From positions 11,187,386-11,251,385 of the forward strand of contig CM038471.1 in assembly GCA_021464415.1 (NCBI GenBank): DNA of 64,000 nt, written 5' to 3'. The position numbers and the translations under genes were made by a program. The notes under the pieces are model-generated. The model was not told the DNA's origin and searched no databases. It saw nothing but the letters and a program-made list of their open reading frames with translations. Position 1 is the first letter of the stretch. Each line of letters begins with the position of its first letter. The stretch is from Lonicera japonica (taxonomy: Eukaryota; Streptophyta; Magnoliopsida; Dipsacales; Caprifoliaceae). Positions 44,638 to 54,760 of this stretch are shown piece after piece.

Positions 44638-45689
44638 GCACATAGTGGGCGAATAATCGCATTCTCCATCGCACCATTCTAAATTCCTCGTTCATACTTA
44701 GTAAATGTGCTGTGTGACCGCGAGCCACCTGAAAAGGAAATTTTGGAGTACTATGCCAATTCCTAAAGAACCAGCATAGAACATCCCTATAGCGTCTCGT
44801 TCTACCCCTGACCTATTTAGCCACATTTAGATTAAGCATCTCCGTTTTATTCTCACGGCTACATTGCTACTCTCAGAAAGCGACATAATTTGGTACCAGT
44901 GATCATAAAACTTGAACGTGCTACCAAATAGCCATCTTTTCACCCTCATATCACTTAAATTATATTCAATTACTTTTCCAATGATGTCCCTTTAGGCCGC
45001 ATCAATCTTAGCCATAGGATACACACATCAAAGTAGTGTACACTGAACTTCCTCTTTATGATATAGTCAAAAGTCACATAGGGCAAAAATAGTAGAGGAT
45101 CATACATATTGTATCAATCCATAAGGACTCACACAGTTAAGAAGCAGGGACCATTCTTTTACTTCCTTATATAGGTCGTGAAGCACATGTAGTATGACTT
45201 ATATGTTACGGTGGAGTTCTCTTTTAATAAAGAGTGTATGTCACTACCAAACACCGTACATATCTTAATCCAGTTGCTGTCAAGCGCCTAACCCGAAAAA
45301 TCTACTTGCTTGCTCATTTCAGCGCCTAGATGAAATTTCGCATTTGGCTATTCACATGTTATATATGGATAGTGGGGTATCCATATTCAGTATTTAAAAG
45401 ACTTTATCTTGGCCCTTTCCAAGTCTACACTTTAATCAATGTCAGCTCAGCTCACTATCACAGCGCCATAAGCTTGACGTGTCTCATCTTTGCTCGCCTT
45501 CCAGGCGCCAAAAGCGATCACTCGTGTGAGAGAGTCGATCCATACCTATTGACATACTCATACCATGATATCTTAACCATGGGTAATGTGTGTGCTGGCA
45601 ATTATATTAAAATAATAACATAAGAGCAACAAATTTCAAAAAATTTATTAATAATAATATCAACGACATCAAATATCCTCTATGGTAAG
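44638..45689 (-). other. Copia 3' non-coding region
   Basis: About 1 kb between the end of the RNase H frame and the polypurine tract. No coding frame is convincing. A plus-strand frame of 97 codons at 45330-45623 is treated as chance. Confidence 0.5.
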
Positions 45690-47202
45690 GAAGTAAACAA
45701 TCATAACCTACGTAACCCTAAACTCCTAACATAAGCCTGGTAAACGTCTCTAACTATAGGCTTAGTCAAGGGGTCCGAAACCATGCGACTAGTAGAGATA
45801 TGCTTAAGGACCAATTCTTTTTGCGCAACCATGTCACGAATGAAATGTTATCTAATGTCTATATGTTTGGTTTTCCCATGTTACTTGGGATCCTTGGAGT
45901 ATGCAAGAGCTGCCGAACTATCACAATATATCGTAACCTTCTCTGAAGCACTTTTAACAATGCCAAACTCTCCAAGGAATCTTCTCAACCAAACACCTTC
46001 TTGAACAGTAGCTGAACAAGCAATGTACTATGCCTCCATTGTAGATAGTGCAATGCAAATCTGCTTTTTGCTGCACCATGATATTACTCCGTCGTTGAGC
46101 AAGAAAGCATGGTCTGACGTTGATTTGCGTCCATTTAGGTCCCCTTCCGAGTCAGCATCGGTGTATCCAACCACACGCAAATTCGATACTTGATAGCAAA
46201 GCATATAATCAGCTGTCCCTTTCAGATATCAGAGTATTCTCTTTACTGCTTTCCAATGAGCAACGCCAGGATTCCCATGGAATCTACTGACAAGACCAAC
46301 TGCATAGCAAATGTCGGGCCGTGTACACATCTTTTCCTTAGGCTACCAACAGCGTTAGCATACGGAACACGAGCCATCTTTTCCTTCTCATCAAGAGTCT
46401 TAGGACACATATCTAGACTTAAGGTATTACCCTTCTCAATAGGAGTGTCTATGGGCTTACAAGCTTGCATCTAAAAACGCTCAAGTACATTTCTTATGTA
46501 GGTCTCTTGAGACAAACCAAGAAGTTTCCTTGATCGATCTCTTAGGATCTTAACTCCAAGCACATAGCTTGCCTCTCCCATGTCTTTTATTTCAAAATTT
46601 GAAGACAACCACGTTTGTGTGGCAACAACCATCTCCTTGTTGTTTCCAGCTAATAGTATGTTGTCTACATACAAAGAAAAAATCAAGAAACTATTACCAG
46701 AACGTTTAATGTACAAACAGTGGTCCTCCTCGATCATCGTAAACCCATTTAAAGAAATGGCTCGATGGAATCTTAGGTTTCATTGTTTAGATGACTGCTT
46801 CAACCCATAAATGGATCGTTTAAGCTTGCAAACTTCGCGCTCTTTTCCGCTAGCTATAAAACCAACAGGTTGATCCATATAGATTTCCTCATCTAGTTCT
46901 CTATTAAGAAATGTAGTTTTAACGTCCATCTAAAAAAGTTCTAAATCCATATGAGCGACTATAGCTAGAATGAGACGGATTGAGGCAAACCTCACTATCG
47001 GTAAGAACGTTTCCTCATAGTCAACGCCTTCTTTTTGGGTGTAGCCTTTCTCCACAAGGTGAGCTTTATACCTATCAATGGAACCATCTACCTTGTGTTT
47101 GACTTTTAGAACCCATTTGTTTCCAATAGTCTTTCGCCCCGGCGGAAGATCTACCAAATCCCAGACATTGTTCTTCCTCATAGACTCCATCTCATCAATC
47201 AT
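45690..47202 (-). pseudogene. Copia reverse transcriptase-RNase H
   Basis: The frame starts near [20 protein letters not shown] and continues [20 protein letters not shown]. After a stop near 46928 it reads LYVDNILLAGN at the catalytic box (normally YVDD, here YVDN) and GEASYVLGVKILRDRSRK. A stop near 46471 precedes CKPIDTPIEKGNTLSLDMC. The RNase H part has GYTDADSEGDLNGRKSTSD, a stop where ALSTMEAE is expected, and CDSSAALAYSKDP with HGKTKHIDIR. Loss of the second catalytic Asp alone would inactivate it. Confidence 0.85.
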
Positions 47203-47372
47203 TGCAACTTTTCATTCAGTCGAAGAAGGGGATGTGATAGCCTCCTGATAATTTCTAGGCTCATCTACATCTTACGAAGTACACATGAAAGCTGCCCCCT
47301 CAATCTCAAAAAGACGACGTGGGATATTTTCACGATTGCTCCTACGCAAGTGTGGACTTTTAGAATCAGTCT

Positions 47373-48419
47373 CTAATGGAGGGACACTCCCACTAGGAGG
47401 TCGCATGCTCCCTCATTCGGATTTGAAACGCCTTCATTCGATTTGACCATTTCAAACAACTTTATGTTTCTGTCCACATCCCCTCTCTTGGGGAATTCCT
47501 TCTCTAGAAAATCCAAATCTCGTGACTCAATCTCAGAAACAGTTCCATCTTCTTGTTCACCAAGCATCACATATCCTTTAGATTCCTCAGAATATCTAAT
47601 AAATATGCACTTATGTGCCCTAGGGCCTAATTTCCCATGCGAATGAGAACTAGTGTGAAAATATCCTGGCGCACCCCATGGGCGCAAATGGCTTAAGTCG
47701 GGCTTCCTGCCCATCCAAAGCTCATAATGCGTTGATGAAACAGATTTAGAAGGCACACGGTTGAGGATGTAGGCAGAAGCTAAGATGGCATCCCCCCAGA
47801 AAGATATTGGGAGGTTAGTTTGCGCCATCATCGATCTAACCATATCCAAAAGGGTTCTATTCATTCTCTCTGCTACACCATTTTGTTGCGGAGTATATAG
47901 AGTAGTTAACTGCCTCTGAATACCTTTTTCATCACAGAGCTGCTTAAATAGCTCAGATAAATACTCACGTCCACGATCAGTACGGAGAGCCTTAATGGTC
48001 CTTCCACTTTGATTCTCAGCCAACCTCATAAAACGCTTAAAGCAATCCAATGCATCAGACTTGTGGGAGATAAAATATGTAAAACCGTAACATGTGTAGT
48101 CATCTATAAATGTGATGAAATAGCTAGCACCATGCCTTACCCTCACACTAAGTGGGCCACAGATGTCTGAATGTACTAATTGCAAAGGAAAAGATGCTCT
48201 AGTGGCCTTTCCAAATGGTTTTCTAGTTGACTTTCCTACTAAGCAATGCTCACAATTGGGCAAACTAACTTTAGCGAGCTGACCTAATAAGCCCTCTCTA
48301 GCTAATCGGTTCATTCTATCCTGGCCTATATGACCAAGTCTAGCATGCCAAATTGTAGAATTATCAGCAGAAGTCATAAAAGAAATAGAATTATTATTAC
48401 TGGAATGACAAATATCCAA
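47373..48419 (-). pseudogene. Copia GAG-pre-integrase and integrase
   Basis: An open frame of 348 codons. The pre-integrase/zinc region is WHARLGHIGQDRMNRLAREG with CEHCLVGKSTRKPF (HHCC). The catalytic core has LVHSDICGPL, ITFIDDYTCYGFTYF and TPQQNGVAERMNRTLLDMVR (D, D and E of the DDE triad), and the frame ends in a connector. This is the best-preserved part of the element. Confidence 0.88.
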
Positions 48420-48778
48420 AATAAATAATCCATCCGAAATAAACCACTACCATAAAAAATTGTTTCATTAAAAATGCTAACATTATTGTTCTCGAAAACT
48501 ACTCGAAATCCTAGCCTAAGCAAAGTAGAAACTGATAAAAGGTTCCGTCGAATATCAGGAGCAAACAATACATCATGGATCAATAGGTCGCGTCCACTGC
48601 GCATGCACAGCTTGTAGGTACCAATACCTATAACCTGAACAGCTTCTCCATTGCCCACATAAAGTACTCTGCTTCCTGCTGGTATTTGGCGGTACTCCAC
48701 ATATCTAACTCTATCCCTCACGACATGTTCGGACGCTCCTGAATCTACAATCCAATCATAAGAAGAATGAGCTACCAT
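48374..48778 (-). pseudogene. Copia protease region
   Basis: DWIVDSGASEHVVRDRVRYV holds the aspartic protease motif DSGAS. The frame continues LLIHDVLFAPDIRRNLLSVS and GFRVVFENNNVSIF. It is separated by a frame break from gag and from the integrase frame. Confidence 0.8.
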
Positions 48779-48816
48779 AATATGACTTGTTACATAAACA
48801 AAAGGAGAATTAGAAC

Positions 48817-49676
48817 TTAAGAGTACCTTATTCGGCTCAGTGCAGTCACGAGCGAAGTGACCTTCCTTGTCACAATTAAAATATGCTTTTTGTTGGCGTT
48901 GCCCTTCTTACCACCACGATTGTCCCCCTTGCATTTGGTAGAGTTTGCCTTCCTAGGTGCAAATTCATCATCGTTCCTCTTCCCGTTGTTCTGGTTCTTG
49001 CGCTTAGACCCAGATGCCTTGTGCAAACCAAAGTGAACCACATAAGAGGAATTATTAGCTTTTGTAGCTTTCAAGCGCTCCGCCTCTAACTCCAAATGAC
49101 GCGCAAGATCATCAAAACTTTTAATGTTTTCATTGTGCGTCATATTGACTCTCATATGTTCCCACGAATTAGGTAGAGAACGAATCCCAGCTTGAACCTG
49201 CTGCTCATCGTTCAAGTTGTTCCCAGCTGCCTTGAGCTCGTGGATCATAGTCGACATCTATCTAAGATGCTGCTCCATCAGGGTGTTAGAGCGCATCTTA
49301 TATGAGTCAAACTTCAAAGTCAACGCGCGCAACCTAGCAGCTGAAGTAGAACCATACTTAGCTTTCAGGGCATCCCACATTTCTTGAGCAGTCTTACAGT
49401 CCTCCAATGCGCTGATCAAGTCATTGTGCATGCTGCTAAGCATAAAAAAGCGCGCACAACGATCCTTCTTGACCCACTGAGTGTAGGCCTCTTGATCGCG
49501 CCGATGTTGAGCACCATTGCCATCCTCCGGTGGTGGAGTCAAAGACTGAGTTAAGGTTTCCAAAACCTCTTACTCATCAAGGAGATATTGGATTTTACGG
49601 TGCCAAATATCATAATTGTCACCATCCAATTTCTTTCCTTTGTTCAAGTCAGCAACAATACTCTTAGAAGTCATCT
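48817..49676 (-). pseudogene. Copia gag
   Basis: It begins at the ATG near 49676 (MTSKSIVADLNKGKKLDGDN) and reads into EMWDALKAKYGSTSAARLRA. Stops lie near 49571 and 49258. In the second half, ELKAAGNNLNDEQQVQAGIR is followed by a basic stretch and a zinc knuckle-like FNCDKEGHFARDC in a shifted frame near 48880-48850. This is the UBN2-type nucleocapsid precursor. Confidence 0.8.
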
Positions 49677-50007
49677 AATATGCGCAAAAATAAGGATATT
49701 TAATAAGGGTATCATTATCAGCACATCACACATAATATTTTGCAGCACAAATCTTAAATAAAATTTAATAGTTCACACATGATACGAGATCGAAAGATCG
49801 CTACGCTCAAAATCATCTCCCCCATCATGTGATATTATTAAATTAAAATTTAAATTACGCGCAAAATTGTATAGGAGTTTTAAGCTACCATTACACTTCC
49901 ACTATATATAAAATAGGTAAAACATGCAACACAATGATGATATATATAACAGTAAATAATATAAAAAAAAATGCATGTACCGTAGCAAAAAAAAAAACAC
50001 CTCAAGA
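49677..50007 (-). other. Copia 5' leader-like sequence
   Basis: AT-rich DNA upstream of gag with GATACGAGATCGAAAGATCG and GCGCAAAATTG blocks, as usual between PBS and gag in copia leaders. No PBS or LTR was found before the minisatellite at 50008. Confidence 0.4.
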
Positions 50008-50046
50008 CAACTGTTTTTCCAAAAAAAAAAAAAAACAGAAAAACAA
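50008..50046 (+). repeat. Minisatellite unit at the left edge of the viral cluster
   Basis: ACTGTTTTTCC, poly-A, ACAGAAAAACAAAA: the same unit as the array at 63145-63665 on the right side of the cluster. It can fold as CTGTTTTT/AAAAACAG. Confidence 0.75.
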
Positions 50047-50135
50047 AATGGGAAGCGGAAAAGAGGAGATTAAGAATCATAAATAAATTTGCTGAAAATT
50101 AATGAGAATTGAAAAGAGGAGATATTAGAATTAAT
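50047..50135. other. Patchwork junction of short viral pieces
   Basis: At least four short pieces of pararetrovirus 2 are strung together. ATGGGAAGCGG (leader next to the PBS, minus sense) comes first, then GCGGAAAAGAGGAGATTAAG with AATCATAAATAAAT (as at 61458-61490, plus sense). TTAATGAGAATTGAAAA (as near 55000) follows, then GAGATATTAGAATTAATG (as near 54988). Such filler suggests template-switching repair at integration. Confidence 0.7.
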
Positions 50136-52513
50136 GGGCAGGACCAAGGTGATTTACTTTTTCTAATTATTCCCTTTTTTAATAAATCATTTATCTCGGT
50201 TTTACAATATTCCATTTGTTCATGATTCATTTGTATTGGCCTGGCCTTAGTAGGAATTAAATGTTCCTTAAATTCCTTAGCATAAGGAAGACCAACAATA
50301 TGTTTTTTCCTATGCCAAAATGCATGAGGAATATCTGAACAAACTTCTTTAATTAATTTAGAATTAAATTCCTTAATTTTATCTTGAAGAATCTTGTCCT
50401 CAAGTTTTTCTTCAATCTTTTTGTATTTAACTTCATCTTTTAGATACTTTAATTGATTCCTTTTAGAATTTATTAAATTTAGACTTTTACTTATTGATTG
50501 TTCCTTGATTATTCTTAGGTCTCTTTCTTTAGGTTCAGTTATGAATTTAAACGTTACCTTTTGACCTAAATGTGTGCTAATTAATCCTCTAGTTGAGGTA
50601 GTGAATGGGTAAAGTAAGTATATAAATGGTAATCCTAAAATAATTTTGTCTGTCATGTTAGTTACTAAGACGAAGGATGTCTTAAAACAAACATTGTTTT
50701 GGCAGATATGAACTTTAGGTAATTTATATTTAATACTCATTTTACTACCATTTGCAGAACTTAGTCTTTCATTTGTTTTTTCATAGTATATAGTGGGAAC
50801 TAGGCCTTCTTGAATACAATTCAAATCAGCTCCACTATCTACTAATGCTGGTAATTCAATAATAAACGTTTTATTAATTATTAATGTAATATTAGTATAC
50901 CATTTTTGGATAGTAATGTCTTTTAATACACTTAAAGACTTAGTTTCAAGTATATCATTATCATCATCAGGATCATTTATTTTTGAGGTTTCAATTTTGT
51001 CTTCCTCTGTTTCTTCTTCAGAAGAATTAGAGGAACTATTAATACTTAATTTTTGTTTAGTAATTACACTATTAATTATTTTTCTTATCTCAGGGATTTC
51101 CTTTTTTAATTTAGAGATTTCTTTCTTTAAATTATTAACTTCTTGATTTAATTCAGGAAGTGTAATTTCTTTAGTAGTATTTTTAAATCTCTCTAAAGTC
51201 TTATTAAGGCTGAATATAGGTTTCTCTTTATGTTTTAGTAGTTTATTAATTTTATTTTCTTTAAGCAATAATTCTTTTAGTTGTTTTAAATATTGATTTT
51301 TCAGATCATTATCACTTATTTTTTCAATTAATTCAATTAATAATGTTTTTTCATCATTATTATCTTTCGTTATTACATTTAGTGATTTATTACAACATGC
51401 TTTGGTGCAATTATCACCACACATTTTTACTTTAGAAGATGAACTTGATTCATATTCTGTCTGATTATTTTCAGAAGATTCTTCAGGAATATCTGAATGT
51501 GAATTATTATCTGATTGTAAATTATTTTCAATTCTCATTAATTCTAATATCTCTTCTGTATCTTCATTAGAAATATTTAACTTATTAAGTTTTTCTTTAA
51601 CTCTACACTCATTTTTATAGTGTCCTTTCTTACCACAATTGTGAAATACTACATTCTTTTTATTGTAACTATTATTTTTCTTTTTATTACTTTTGGTCTT
51701 TGCTTTATTAGGTTTGGCTTTGTTATAAAAGTCTTCGTGGCTTTTTTCCACCTTTCTTTTAAAAGTTTTCTTTCTTTCATGATTATGTTTCTTGAATTTT
51801 TTCCTTTTAGATGGGGCAATGGATGGAAGGCCATATTGTTGGCAAAAATTACCCAATTCATATTTTTGTTTATTTTTATTAACTTGGCTACTAATCTTAA
51901 AATCTATACACATTTTAAGACCAGTTTTTTGTATTTGACTAATTATGTCTCCATAAGTTAGGTTGTCATAATCTATGAAACCTAAATCTTTGGCTAATTC
52001 TTCTCTAATTTTGTGGGCAAATAGACTCGGTAAACCATTGACAAATTTCTCCTTCCAAAATGGTTTATTACTATCGTCTCTCATCATTACCCTAGAGGTA
52101 AATACATCCTTATACCACCTAAAGTCGCTTAAAGTGGGACAGGTTAAATTACTTAATTGATCATGGATTCTTTCAGAAATATTACTGGGAGTTCCAATGA
52201 AATGTTTGACTATTGTGTAAATTAGTGTGTTTACTCCATCAGGATGACCAATCCCTATTTCCTCATCAAATATGGGATTTCCTTCTTCATCTTGTTGGAC
52301 TGCATTAATTATGGAATCTCTAGTTTCTTGGGTGAGATGTTTTTCCCACCAAGATCTAAGGATTCCAGTAAATCCAGATGCTAATAATTCAACAATATCA
52401 GGTTGGGTTAAATTGTTGAAGTTATTTAAATAACTGTTAGCAACCATGGACATATGATTTAATTTGTTTAGTAACTCAGCTTCGCTTAAGCCATCAATAT
52501 TCCATTCATACAT
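50136..52513 (-). pseudogene. Pararetrovirus 2 coat protein-protease-RT (3' truncated), minus copy
   Basis: One frame of about 790 viral codons. The coat region has GILRSWWEKHLTQETRDS, DFRWYKDVFTSRVMMRDDSN and KEKFVNGLPSLFAHKIREEL. It is followed by a basic Lys-rich tract and a zinc knuckle whose first Cys is Phe (FHNCGKKGHYKNEC). A coiled-coil-like acidic/Lys region comes next, then the protease motif ALVDSGADLNCI and the start of RT (IRKSKSPWSCP). The frame leaves viral sequence at 50136, so most of RT and all of RNase H are missing. No stop lies within the viral part. Confidence 0.88.
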
Positions 52514-52602
52514 TTTATTAGATGAGACTGAAAATTGATTACTTAAATTTCTTTCTTCAAACTGTAAGTCTGGAGGAGTTGGTTTTGAATACCAATTTTT
52601 TG

Positions 52603-54488
52603 TTAAGCCGGTTGGATTGGTTTATTAAATGATATTTTATTAAATTGGTTTTCTATATCTTTAATTAAAGATATTTCTGAAGTTTTAGATTCATCAGAAT
52701 CTTCAGCTTCAGAGTCTTTGTTAACAACATTAATTCTAGTAGTGCTAGTTTCAACCACTTCACTAGAATCTTTTTGATTGATTCTTTTGAATATCTTATC
52801 AAGTTGTCTAGCAACTTCATTGTCTTTTGGTTGGATAGGCAATCCTAAACCTAACCTAAACTCTGGGAGTTTTATTAATGGTGATTCAATTCTTTTTTCA
52901 ACTTTTTTATCAAGTTTTTTATTAGTATCTAATTTGTCATCAAGTTTATTCTCAATTTTATCTAATTGTTTACCTATAGTATGTAAGCATTGATTAGTGA
53001 AATTATTTTGTTCAATTAATTTTTTAGCACCATCATCCCCACTGGGAATTTTAAAAGGTGTCGCTTTTATTCTAGTGGTTCCTATTGAGATATTTATGGT
53101 TTGTAATGGAGGGTGGGACAATTCTACTTTAGTGTTGTCTTCTTTTTCCCATTGAGTTTTTGTGATTACGTTGCATTTTTTGTAGTATTTTTCATACCAT
53201 TTAAAAAAAATTATATTTAGATTAAACTCATGCACAAATGTTTCCCATTTATTTATGATTCTTAATCTCCTCTTTTCCGTAGGAACATCAATCCTAAATT
53301 GATGTCTCTTTGGCTTATTCTCTTTTGAATTAAAATCTAGAGTTAGTTCCATCCAATTAATTTTAAATTCTTTATTAATAGTGAAGAGTTGGTGGTTAAC
53401 AGTTCCTGTTTCAAAATCACTTTGAGTAGGTGATAACTGTTGATCATCTTCTTCGGATTCATTTTTAGTTGAATAGCTAGGTTGAGTAACCTGACCTTCA
53501 GTTGTAATATTTTTTAGTTTAATGTTTGTTTTATTAATTAAATCGGGATCTTTTCTAGATAGATTATCTATCCTAGAAGGGACAGATGAACTACTAGCTG
53601 TATCATTAAGAATTAGTGGAGGTTTCCTAATTCTTCTTTCATCAAAGCTTATTCTGACAGTTCCATCTAGGTATTGTCTTATATTATCTAAATTCATTAT
53701 GTTATTAACAGTTGGTTGCCTAGGGAGTTCATTTTCTAAAATCCATTGACTAGGGAAGTTAATATCTTTCCACAAAATTGTTTTGGGAACTTGGATATTA
53801 GCATCACTAGTACTACTTTGTATTAAAACAGTTTTATCTTTAGGACTTTTATTAATTGCTTTAACATTTAAATTTGATTTCATACATTTATAATGTATTC
53901 TGTAAATTAAGGCAAGAGCCCTTGATCCTTCGATGATCTGGGTAATTTCTCCTGCAGTTTTTATATTTAAAGTTAATGCTTTTAAGATATGAGGATCACC
54001 TAAACTTAAGGTGAAATCCGGAAAGCAATTAAAATGAATAGGACCATTATGGAGGCTAGATTCCATAATTCCTAATATGCTTGGTGTGAAATTAAGATAC
54101 CTTGCATCTCTAAGACACAAAAGTATAGATGAATTAACCCTCTAATTGATAATGGTTTTATAGCCACTTGAATAAGTCCAATATGAATAAAGTTATTGCC
54201 TTTGTCCATATGCTTTTTAATTAATTCTCTGCTGAACAAAGAACAATTTTCATTTTCTTCATTAATTGCGTAACATTTTTCTACTGTGTTAATATTATAA
54301 TCTGATTTAAGTAAATTAATAAAGGTTGATTTATAAATTTCTCTAGGAGATACTTTGGGGATATTTCAATCTCCAAATTCTTGTAAAACATTCTCATAAG
54401 AATGTTCTTCCTGATTAATTATATCTGGAATGGAGGATATTTCTGACCTCGAGCTAACTGACGAACTAGATCTAAACAATCTACTCAT
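52603..54488 (-). pseudogene. Pararetrovirus 2 movement-protein ORF, minus copy
   Basis: The frame starts at the ATG at 54488. It has a nonsense TGA at 54366-54368 (a Trp codon in the plus copy) and a one-base deletion in a G run near 54139. It then continues as an open frame 54120-52603. The 30K movement core includes HIGLIQVAIKPLSIRG, GIMESSLHNGPIHFNCFPDF and LALIYRIHYKCM. The C-terminal half is Lys/Asp-rich with a coiled-coil (KQLDKIENKLDDKLD). It ends with TAA at 52603, out of frame with the coat ORF, as in the plus copy. Confidence 0.85.
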
Positions 54489-54760
54489 TTTATTAATTTG
54501 TTTCCTAATTACTACCCTTTAAACCTGGTAGAGCCGCATTGCACATACCCTAATAAGCCTTTAAGCACTCCTCTGCCCTATCTGTCGGGACTTACACTGG
54601 CTGTCTAGCTATGTTTCAGGGTGACAAGAGAGTCTACAAGCGAAGAAAAGAAAGAAACTAGAATTGAAATTAATAAGCAGAGTTTGATTGAATAAATAAA
54701 GTTAATCAATAACGCGATTAATCAGAAACAACCTCTGATACCAAATGGGAAGCGGAATCA
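54489..54760 (-). other. Pararetrovirus 2 leader, minus copy
   Basis: Identical in layout to 59977-60246: GGAAGCGG/PBS, then an unstructured-looking leader to the ATG. It meets the plus copy at 54756-54760, where AATCA fits both sides. Confidence 0.8.
54732..54743 (-). promoter_or_regulatory. Primer-binding site (initiator tRNA-Met), minus copy
   Basis: The minus strand reads TGGTATCAGAGG, 11 of 12 matching the complement of the plant initiator tRNA-Met 3' end used by caulimovirids. Confidence 0.82.

Larger units (their letters stand above)
44302..49676 (-). mobile_element. Ty1/copia retrotransposon, minus strand, with 3' LTR only
   Basis: Order on the minus strand: gag (49676-48817), protease (48778-48374), integrase (48419-47373), RT and RNase H (47202-45690), a 1-kb 3' non-coding part, polypurine tract and 3' LTR (44627-44302). 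PR-IN-RT-RH order defines copia. Stops in gag and pol (for example near 49571, 49258 and 46928) and a changed RT catalytic residue show it is dead. No 5' LTR lies between the gag ATG and the viral cluster at 50 kb. It may be displaced beyond that cluster or lost. Confidence 0.88.
50136..54760 (-). mobile_element. Endogenous pararetrovirus 2, partial minus-strand copy
   Basis: Read on the minus strand: PBS region at 54760-54732, leader, movement-protein ORF from 54488, coat-protease ORF from 52513, ending in the first part of RT at 50136 (…KSPWSCP). About 4.6 kb of an approximately 7.9-kb genome is present. It is nearly identical to the plus-strand copy, so both arrived recently or are duplicates. 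No integrase. Family Caulimoviridae; genus probably florendovirus-like, judged from gene order and domain style. Confidence 0.88.

Noticed and set aside
46190..46474. A 94-codon plus-strand frame, and others at 47443, 48883 and 45330
   Set aside because: They are antisense to the copia polyprotein or lie in its non-coding region, without conserved domains.
51620..51961. Hydrophobic frames opposite the coat and movement genes (also near 54702, 62775 and 50916)
   Set aside because: They are antisense shadows of Lys/Asn-rich viral coding sequence and occur identically in each copy.
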